Assembly (NCBI GenBank): GCA_947380655.1 | Contig: CANCRX010000140.1 | Coordinates: forward strand, 1 to 5,742 | Direction of reading: 5' to 3' | Origin: Alcaligenaceae bacterium | GTDB taxonomy: Bacteria; Pseudomonadota; Gammaproteobacteria; Burkholderiales; Burkholderiaceae_B | DNA: 5,742 nucleotides | Shown here: one piece after another, positions 1-5,137 of the stretch | How the letters are laid out: each line of letters starts with the position of its first letter | Position numbering within the stretch: the first letter of the stretch is position 1 | Translations under genes and position numbers: made by a program | The notes under the pieces: generated by a model | Seen by the model: only the letters and a program-made list of their open reading frames with translations | What the model was told of the DNA's origin: nothing | Databases searched by the model: none

Positions 1-1077
1 GCCTATTTATACCTGTTCAGTGGACCAATTGAAACGATAGGAGATCCTGTCCTGGTCGCGATCACATTGTTCGCGATTATTTTTTTCTGCATCTTTCGTG
101 TCGCCTACCATGCCGATCATCTTGCCGAAATGTTAGGTGAACCTTATGGCACGCTGATACTCACTGTTTCTGCAACACTGATTGAAGTTGCCGTGATGAT
201 TACCGCGCTCACGCATGGCGATGGCAATCCAACATTTATACGCGATACGATTGCCGCCACAATGTTTATTGTTCTCGGCGGAATGATGGGACTGTCCATG
301 CTGATTGGTGGCGCCTATCATATTGAACAGAACATCAATACCAATGGTGCCACCATGTACCTTGGTTTGTTAATCCCCTTGGCTCTTTTAACACTGGTTT
401 TACCGAACTTCACGACTAGTACTATTGGTCCAACCTTGGCGATATCACAAGAGATCTTTATCGGGGTGATCTCTCTGGCGATGTACGGTATTTTCATGTT
501 TGCCCAGACAAAAAGATATAGAAATTATTTTGATGATCCCTTTCCATTTAGTTCGTCTAGCAGTAGCGAAGATAAAAACACCAAACATCATTCTCATGCT
601 CTGCATGGGCATGCACTCGATTGGAAAAAGGTATTCAAGTCATTTGTTTGGCTGATTTCATCCCTGATCGTTGTTATTTTATTAATTGAAAAACTAGCCA
701 TTCTCATTAACATTGGCTACAGGGAAATGGGGCTGCCGCAGTCCTTGAATGGCATTACGGTTGCAATTCTTGTGCTCGCTCCAGAGTGGCTGGCGGCGAT
801 CAGGGCGGCAAGGACAAACCATCTTCAGCGCTCGATGAATATTGCGCTGGGCAGTGGTTTGGCAACACTCTCATTGAGTGTGCCTGTCATGCTCTTTTGG
901 GTTGCTTTCAATGGCTATCAAATTGAACTGGGGCTGCATCCCAGGGAAATCGTGATGTTGCTCGCGTCACTCTGGGTTGCACACGTTGCACTCACGACCG
1001 GAAAGTCAAACATCATGCAGGGCGCCATGCTGTTTATACTTTTTATTTCTTCCATCTTTTTAATTTTTAATCCTTGA
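1..1077 (+). CDS. chaA: ChaA/Y4hA-family calcium (sodium/potassium)/proton antiporter, 5'-partial
   Basis: Inner-membrane cation/proton exchanger of the Ca2+:cation antiporter (CaCA) superfamily; E. coli ChaA exports Ca2+, Na+ and K+ in exchange for H+. The frame is open from base 1, so the start lies upstream; 358 residues are visible. Against E. coli ChaA (about 366 residues) I estimate 20-30 are missing. What is seen: about ten hydrophobic segments; the first alpha-repeat around codons 47-65, where an EPYGTLILT motif is followed by the acidic IEV; and the second alpha-repeat around codons 258-293, with the APEW core (Glu at codon 262) and GSGLATLSLSVP. Between them lies a hydrophilic central loop with a serine run, acidic residues and five His at codons 196-204, a typical place for the variable metal-sensing loop of this family. 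The gene ends TTGATAG and converges with tetR. The ion actually transported cannot be read from sequence. Confidence 0.93.
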   Translation, partial: AYLYLFSGPIETIGDPVLVAITLFAIIFFCIFRVAYHADHLAEMLGEPYGTLILTVSATLIEVAVMITALTHGDGNPTFIRDTIAATMFIVLGGMMGLSMLIGGAYHIEQNINTNGATMYLGLLIPLALLTLVLPNFTTSTIGPTLAISQEIFIGVISLAMYGIFMFAQTKRYRNYFDDPFPFSSSSSSEDKNTKHHSHALHGHALDWKKVFKSFVWLISSLIVVILLIEKLAILINIGYREMGLPQSLNGITVAILVLAPEWLAAIRAARTNHLQRSMNIALGSGLATLSLSVPVMLFWVAFNGYQIELGLHPREIVMLLASLWVAHVALTTGKSNIMQGAMLFILFISSIFLIFNP

Positions 1078-1087
1078 TAGTTATTGC

Positions 1088-1115
1088 AAGCTGATTACGC
1101 AGGCTTCATTTTTTT
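1088..1115 (+). terminator. Probable intrinsic terminator of the antiporter gene, overlapping the tetR 3' end
   Basis: AAGCTG (1088-1093) pairs with CAGGCTT (1100-1106) with one bulged G and a 6-nt loop. It is followed two bases later by seven T (1109-1115). It starts 10 bp after the antiporter stop. The stem is short, so strength is uncertain. The T-tract is at the same time the AAA AAA Lys codons and the hairpin's right arm touches the TGA stop of the convergent tetR gene. On the minus strand no U-tract follows the hairpin, so it should stop mainly rightward transcription. Confidence 0.5.
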
Positions 1116-1681
1116 AGTAAAAGCTTTAGACTGGGTTTGATACCCTCAAGGCAGGCTTTTGCATCGCCATCATGCATCACTGCGTGTCTGTAGCCTACAT
1201 AATAAAGCGACCATATGGCATAGCAACGTGCTGGGATGTCGTTGAATCCCTCATGTGTTAGCGCATCAATAATAGGTTGAAGTAATTGAAAAACCTGTTT
1301 GACGATTTGCTCCTCATATTTGCCTGACCATTTCCAACCAAAGGCTGCACCTTCTGTGCGAATACCCTTAATGAGAATATCGGACTCGTAGAGTTTGAAC
1401 AAATAGGCTTCGATATAAGACTCGGCGGAATTAAAGCCTTTGATGCTAAATGGTTTGATGAGCGCTATCTGTTTTTGATTTACACGCAGGATGATCTCAG
1501 CCAGTAAATCCTGCTTGGATAACCCGAGTCTATAAAGCTGCGTCGGGCTCAGTCCTGCTGATAGACAGATTTCACGGATACCAACTTGTTCATAACCGTT
1601 TTGTTCAAAAAGACGGTGAGCGATCGTGATGATCGTTTCAATACGCTGAAGTTTTGCGTCGACTTTCTGTGTCGCCATCAT
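1106..1681 (-). CDS. TetR/AcrR-family transcriptional regulator
   Basis: One-component repressor-type protein: an N-terminal DNA-binding domain and a C-terminal all-helical ligand and dimerisation domain. From ATG 1681 it is 191 residues, normal for the family. Helix 1 is the ETIITIAHRLFEQNGYEQ stretch (about 15-32). The helix-turn-helix is about 34-53 (GIREI, then AGLSPTQLYR), followed by the usual SKQDLL of helix 4. The start is ATG 1681 or the adjacent ATG 1678, with AGG about 9 nt upstream. An in-frame TTG at 1732 would add 17 residues that do not resemble the family and has no good ribosome site. The usual YxHFxSK segment reads YRLGLSK here, so the aromatic after the recognition helix is missing. 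The C-terminal half (for example AAFGWKWSGKYEEQ and the WSLYYVGYRHAV helix) gives no clue to the ligand. The gene is divergent from the small secreted protein and has a palindromic operator candidate directly upstream, which suggests autoregulation and possibly control of the genes to the right. Confidence 0.88.
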   Translation of the reverse strand: MMATQKVDAKLQRIETIITIAHRLFEQNGYEQVGIREICLSAGLSPTQLYRLGLSKQDLLAEIILRVNQKQIALIKPFSIKGFNSAESYIEAYLFKLYESDILIKGIRTEGAAFGWKWSGKYEEQIVKQVFQLLQPIIDALTHEGFNDIPARCYAIWSLYYVGYRHAVMHDGDAKACLEGIKPSLKLLLKK

Positions 1682-1736
1682 CAATGGGTACCTGATTGAA
1701 ATAATTGCTCTAAAAGTTTTGATATGTAACAATATT

Positions 1737-1769
1737 AACTAATTATGTAAACATGTTAACAAATTAGTT
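1737..1769. promoter_or_regulatory. Candidate TetR operator: nested palindromes in the divergent intergenic region
   Basis: Two inverted repeats share nearly the same centre. The inner one, TGTAAACATGTTAACA (1746-1761), is a 16-bp palindrome with one mismatched pair and the perfect core AACATGTT. The outer one has arms AACTAATT (1737-1744) and AATTAGTT (1762-1769). Family knowledge: TetR dimers bind 15-20 bp palindromes between themselves and divergent genes. Read on the minus strand, the left half includes TTTACA (1751-1746), a plausible -35 for tetR, although I see no good -10 at the right spacing. Binding here could therefore repress tetR. It lies about 33 bp upstream of the -10-like TATATT of the divergent gene. 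That this particular TetR binds it is inference. Confidence 0.55.
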
Positions 1770-1793
1770 GTGTAGCAATCAAAAATTCGTAGG

Positions 1794-1799
1794 TATATT
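1794..1799 (+). promoter_or_regulatory. Possible -10 element for the small secreted protein gene
   Basis: TATATT matches the sigma-70 -10 consensus at five of six positions in an AT-rich intergenic region. No convincing -35 lies 16-18 bp upstream; the nearest TTG-containing hexamer, TTGTGT at 1768, leaves a 20-bp spacer. If used, transcription would begin near 1806. That leaves room for the second Shine-Dalgarno (1817-1822) but not comfortably for the first (1804-1808). Confidence 0.3.
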
Positions 1800-1829
1800 T
1801 TTTGAGGGCTCGCATTGAGGGGTACACAA

Positions 1830-2156
1830 TTGGTACTTAAGTTTCTAGCCGTATGCATACTGCTTTATTCGGGCATGGCACATGCCATAGAAGCGCCAGA
1901 GGGGGTTGTGTACTGCCATGGCAAAATGGTGGTTGAGTTTGTGTTTGACCGTTCTGATGCGAATAACGATGTTTTGCTGACAGTGAATGGCAAAACGAAC
2001 AAAGTCATGACTGCCTATTCCTGGTTTGGCTCGGTACAAAAGCCTCCTAAAGGTTTTAAATTCGCGATCCTTGGTGAGGGGAAATTTGATCCTTTACTCG
2101 TGTTTGAAGATCATCTGCTTGATGCTGCTGAAAACCGTTACATAAAGTGCAATTGA
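1830..2156 (+). CDS. Small secreted protein of unknown function with two cysteines (TTG start)
   Basis: I do not recognise the family. From TTG 1830 it has 108 residues: a short n-region with Lys4, a hydrophobic core (about 5-15), and a signal-peptidase I site AHA/I after residue 19. This gives a mature, probably periplasmic or exported protein of about 89 residues. The mature part has exactly two cysteines, Cys29 and the penultimate Cys107, which could form one disulfide joining its ends. Its composition suggests a small beta-rich domain. There is no ATG that would keep the signal peptide. TTG 1830 has GAGGGG at 1817-1822, a 7-nt spacer. An upstream in-frame TTG at 1815 (113 residues) has its own GAGGG at 1804-1808, a 6-nt spacer, so the start is uncertain. 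It is divergent from tetR, with the palindrome between them, which makes it the natural target gene. The autotransporter follows 78 bp downstream. Confidence 0.75.
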   Translation: MVLKFLAVCILLYSGMAHAIEAPEGVVYCHGKMVVEFVFDRSDANNDVLLTVNGKTNKVMTAYSWFGSVQKPPKGFKFAILGEGKFDPLLVFEDHLLDAAENRYIKCN

Positions 2157-2174
2157 AATATTCGCAATATTTTT
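2156..2174 (+). terminator. Weak hairpin with T-tract after the small secreted protein gene
   Basis: AAATATT (2156-2162) and AATATTT (2166-2172) form a perfect 7-bp stem with loop CGC; the right arm merges with a T run to 2174. The stem is entirely A:T, so it is unlikely to terminate efficiently. It may be a partial terminator or simply mRNA 3'-end structure. It begins in the stop codon. Confidence 0.3.
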
Positions 2175-2234
2175 AATAGTTAGAGATTGAAATTTATTCA
2201 TTACTCAGATAACAAGTAAAGGTAAAAAACCATC

Positions 2235-4598
2235 ATGAATAACAAAAATAATAAATATTTTCTAGCGGTTTCACTGCTAGCACTGGTTGGTTTTGAGCGT
2301 GAAGCTTTGGCAGGGTATTGCCCCGATGCAGCGAATCCATTAGTAATCAGTGCGAATTGCTACGCGTTGACGCTGTTCAATAATAAATCTGCTGTGACCG
2401 TGGATAGTGGAGTAACAGTTACTGAAAAAAGCACGGGATTCTTTTCTCCAGTAGAAGTCAGAGCGGTAGTCGATACCTTTACAAATAACGGAACGATTAA
2501 GTCGGCACTTCTGACACCAGGCGCAGTTGAAGTAAGTGCGCTAAACATATTTTCAAGTGGTTCGATTGGCACTTTAAATAACAGTGGAACCATCACCGCG
2601 GCTCCAACTGGAACATCTGGACTGGATGTAAGCGGCGGCATTAATGTCCTGAACAACAGAGGAACAATTTCAGCAACTTGGGGAGCCAACGCCCTAATTG
2701 TAAATGGGTCAACGATTAATACATTAAATAACTCAGGAACTATCACTGGAGGACAGGAATCGCTGGTACTAAGTGGAGGCGGTTCGAATATAGGTACGCT
2801 TAATAATTCTGGCCGTATTGCTGGAGGTGATTTTTCTACCAACAACAACTACGCCGATGCAATGTTGGTGAGGGGGGGAGCGACGATTGGTACGTTCAAC
2901 AACACCGGTACGATTGATCACAGTCCATTGTTTACTAGCCCAGGGGATGGTCACAAAGAGTATTTTTCTGGGATTAACAACCAAGGTAGCATTGGTGTTC
3001 TGACCAATACGGGGAATCTTGCAACAAATGGCGGCTATGGCATTAATAACGCAGGCAGCATCACGACGCTGAATAACCAACAGGGTGATTTGGCGCTCAA
3101 GGGTAATTTGCCGGCAAACTACAACACCATTATCAATAGCCCGAGTAACTACGGAAAGTTGTCCGTGACTAATGCAAACGGTACAACGAATTTCGGCATC
3201 TATCAGGGATCAGTTATCCCGAGCGGTACGACAACCTATGCGGCAGTATTGAGTGGAGTGACTTCGAGCAATATCGCATCAACATCCGGCACCTATGGTG
3301 GTGGCCTCGTCACGACAACCTGGTCTTTGAAAAATTCCTCTGGTAACACTTGGGATCTGGTAACGAATCCTAGCGTTGTATCAACGACACCTACGGTACC
3401 GAATAGCGCTGCGGGTAGTAGTTTGGCTAATCAAATTCTTGTGAGTTATTCGGCCGCTGCAGCAACGACGACAGGAGGCGGTTCAGGATCAAGCTCTGGC
3501 TCGGGTGGAGCGGGATCTTCGACTTTGAATCCAATACTTTCAAGCGGAACGACGCTTGTTTCAGCCGTACAGTCACTGACAGGCAATGAAGTCAACCAAT
3601 TGGCAAGTGTGCACGCGGAAGGCTATTCATCCAACATGACCATTGGTCTTGAGCAAATGAAAACCGTCGCCAACACTGTAATGGATCGCATACATAAACC
3701 TGTATCAGATAGCAACTCTAATTCTGTCGCCTATCAGCTGGATGCAGGTCGTTACGTCTGGGCAGACGTAGCTGGATTTACCGGAACAGTGAATAGTTAT
3801 AACGGTCTGGCTGGGTTTGGTTATAACTCCTACTACGGTGTGGTGGGGCTTGATTTGTTCCGTAACGAGACCGGTGGGCTTGGTATTTATGGTGGAGCAG
3901 GAAACTCTTACATGACACAAAGTTCACAAGTTTCCCAGAACTTCAATAACAACACTGGATATGTTGGAATGTACGGTGGAATGTATCTCGCCAGTGATGT
4001 CAAGCTCTCTGGTGCACTGGGCTATTCGTTCGGAAACTCAAGTGCGACAAGAAACAATCCGAATATTGGTAACTTCACTGGTGGTACTGCCTCTGATAGT
4101 TATTCAAGTAATGGTGCTTTTGCCGCAATTAAACTTTCGCAAAGTATGTTGATCGGTGAAAAATTTACACTCACCCCCTTCATCGGTGGCTCTTACTCTC
4201 AGCTCAATACAGGCGCTGTGTCGGAGTCGGGGGGAGGGGATTTTAATTATTCCATCAACGCAGCAACCTCCTATCAAACCATTACTTTTGCTGGGGCTGA
4301 ATTTGTACAACCCCTTACAGCGATGGGAGAAAATTCGCTTTCAGCTGTGGGCTTTTATCGTTTCTCTTACAACTGGTCAGCCAATACCGACTCTGCACAT
4401 AGTGTGACGGCATCGAGTTCCGCGTTTGGCACGTTTAATCAGACGGGTGCCAACATGGGACCCGTGAGCAATCTTTTTGGTTTGGGTCTGCAGGGACAGT
4501 TATCAAAAAATGTATCGTTGCGTATTGGTGCCGTGGCTGCCATCAACTCAAACGGTACGCAATATGGCGGTGGCGGTGAACTGAGATTTCGTTTCTGA
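2235..4598 (+). CDS. Autotransporter (type Va) with repeat-rich beta-helical passenger
   Basis: Self-secreting outer-membrane protein of 787 residues: the C-terminal barrel inserts through BAM and displays the passenger on the surface. Domains seen: signal peptide 1-26 with the cleavage site ALA/G; a short cap with Cys29 and Cys42; a passenger with eight degenerate IGTLNNSGTI-type repeats between 79 and 286, expected to form a parallel beta-helix; a Thr/Ser/Gly-rich region to about 410; a Gly/Ser hinge at about 411-427; and a pre-barrel helical segment (LVSAVQSLTGNEVNQLA onward, about 440-490) like those preceding autotransporter barrels. A beta-barrel of about 285 residues from AGRYVWADV (about 503) ends in LRFRF, with the terminal Phe of the BAM beta-signal. 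No protease or lipase active-site motif is visible in the passenger, so an adhesin or structural role is more likely than an enzyme, but this is inference. ATG 2235 is preceded by AAAGG at 2218-2222 with a long 12-nt spacer. The lipoprotein gene follows 54 bp downstream without a clear terminator, so co-transcription is plausible. Confidence 0.93.
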   Translation: MNNKNNKYFLAVSLLALVGFEREALAGYCPDAANPLVISANCYALTLFNNKSAVTVDSGVTVTEKSTGFFSPVEVRAVVDTFTNNGTIKSALLTPGAVEVSALNIFSSGSIGTLNNSGTITAAPTGTSGLDVSGGINVLNNRGTISATWGANALIVNGSTINTLNNSGTITGGQESLVLSGGGSNIGTLNNSGRIAGGDFSTNNNYADAMLVRGGATIGTFNNTGTIDHSPLFTSPGDGHKEYFSGINNQGSIGVLTNTGNLATNGGYGINNAGSITTLNNQQGDLALKGNLPANYNTIINSPSNYGKLSVTNANGTTNFGIYQGSVIPSGTTTYAAVLSGVTSSNIASTSGTYGGGLVTTTWSLKNSSGNTWDLVTNPSVVSTTPTVPNSAAGSSLANQILVSYSAAAATTTGGGSGSSSGSGGAGSSTLNPILSSGTTLVSAVQSLTGNEVNQLASVHAEGYSSNMTIGLEQMKTVANTVMDRIHKPVSDSNSNSVAYQLDAGRYVWADVAGFTGTVNSYNGLAGFGYNSYYGVVGLDLFRNETGGLGIYGGAGNSYMTQSSQVSQNFNNNTGYVGMYGGMYLASDVKLSGALGYSFGNSSATRNNPNIGNFTGGTASDSYSSNGAFAAIKLSQSMLIGEKFTLTPFIGGSYSQLNTGAVSESGGGDFNYSINAATSYQTITFAGAEFVQPLTAMGENSLSAVGFYRFSYNWSANTDSAHSVTASSSAFGTFNQTGANMGPVSNLFGLGLQGQLSKNVSLRIGAVAAINSNGTQYGGGGELRFRF
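2469..3092 (+). repeat. Degenerate in-frame repeats coding IGTLNNSGTI-type beta-helix rungs
   Basis: Eight copies of the motif (I/V)xx(L/F)xNxGxI start at residues 79, 111, 136, 161, 186, 218, 253 and 276 of the autotransporter. The second to fifth starts (nt 2565, 2640, 2715, 2790) are spaced exactly 25 residues (75 bp) apart; the outer ones vary from 23 to 35. The last two copies are the most diverged (TNTGNL, NNQQGDL). Copies are similar in protein but clearly diverged in DNA, so this is an old duplication series and not a slipping microsatellite. Each copy likely forms one or two turns of the passenger helix, with stacked Asn ladders. Confidence 0.8.
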
Positions 4599-4652
4599 GA
4601 ATGTTGATTTGATTCTGGGTAATTCATACTCGTTTTATAAGGTATCCGTGAC

Positions 4653-5033
4653 GTGATCTCAACATTACTGCGCCTATCAATTGGTGCAATATTTTCGCTA
4701 ATCCTTGCTGGATGTTCCTTCATTCGCTACGAATACCATCCCCCTGCGACTGAGGCGGGACGTCAGTGCGTAGTCCAATGTTCAGCCATACGGGAAATGT
4801 GCATCAGTAATGAAAATAATCGTGCACAAAATGAAAGAGCTGCCTGTGAGCAGCGTAATCACTGGAATTATCAGCAGTGCATGAGACGTGCGGATGATAA
4901 AGATGATGCGAAGGCTTGTGCACGCGCTCAGCCTATGTGCTGGGGGAATGCCAATATATTCCGATGCGAGGAAAACTATCGTTCTTGTTATGTAAATTGT
5001 GGCGGTAAGATTAATATCATCGAGGATAAGTAA
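4653..5033 (+). CDS. Cysteine-rich outer-membrane lipoprotein of unknown function (GTG start)
   Basis: The 126-residue product starts with a lipoprotein signal peptide ending in the lipobox LAGC, with Cys21 as the lipidated residue. Ser22 at +2 favours transport to the outer membrane by Lol. GTG 4653 is the only fitting start: AAGG sits at 4639-4642 and an in-frame TAA at 4638 closes the frame. The mature part has ten further cysteines at 39, 43, 50, 65, 76, 89, 96, 105, 112 and 116. The two ends mirror each other: CX3CX6C (39-50) and CX6CX3C (105-116). The sequence is rich in Arg, Asn, Gln and Glu and looks helical, so up to five disulfides clamping antiparallel helices are plausible. There is no CXXC thioredoxin motif and no CXXCH haem site. 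I do not recognise the family. It lies 54 bp after the autotransporter and is likely in the same transcript, which hints at a surface or envelope partner role; that is inference. Confidence 0.8.
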   Translation: MISTLLRLSIGAIFSLILAGCSFIRYEYHPPATEAGRQCVVQCSAIREMCISNENNRAQNERAACEQRNHWNYQQCMRRADDKDDAKACARAQPMCWGNANIFRCEENYRSCYVNCGGKINIIEDK

Positions 5034-5102
5034 CTAGTTCGTAGCGAATTCAGACTGTTCATGATCGATTCACTGCATAATTTGCGGTAAATAGGTTTTC
5101 TG

Positions 5103-5132
5103 TTCACCACAAATTATTTATTGGTTTTTAAT
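5103..5132 (+). promoter_or_regulatory. Possible promoter directly before the nitrile hydratase gene
   Basis: TTCACC (5103-5108, four of six matches to a -35) and TTTAAT (5127-5132, five of six to a -10) are 18 bp apart. This would place the transcription start at or next to the ATG (5138), which would give a leaderless message. It fits the absence of a Shine-Dalgarno sequence before that ATG. A second -10-like CATAAT (5076-5081) has no -35 partner. The rest of the 104-bp gap shows nothing clear. Weak, visual evidence only. Confidence 0.2.
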
Positions 5133-5137
5133 ACGCC

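Noticed and set aside
67..1077. TTG at 67 as the true start of the antiporter
   Set aside because: The frame is open to base 1, the upstream residues look like family sequence (a hydrophobic segment), and starting at 67 would cut into the first membrane segment.
2360..2848. Minus-strand open frame of 162 codons inside the autotransporter
   Set aside because: Its valine/proline/leucine-rich product mirrors the antisense of the repeat codons (Asn/Ser/Gly/Thr) and follows the 25-residue periodicity; it is a shadow.
4598..4616. AGAAT/ATTCT hairpin after the autotransporter stop as a terminator
   Set aside because: Five A/T-rich pairs, a 9-nt loop and no T-tract; too weak to call, so the two genes are treated as likely co-transcribed.
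4439..4723. Minus-strand open frame of 94 codons across the end of the autotransporter and start of the lipoprotein gene
   Set aside because: It is antisense to two well-supported coding regions, has no recognisable domain and no convincing ribosome site.
5055..5106. Direct repeat CTGTTCA at 5055-5061 and 5100-5106 upstream of the nitrile hydratase gene
   Set aside because: Seven bases is within chance for a 100-bp AT-rich gap, and the 45-bp separation does not suggest a defined regulator site.
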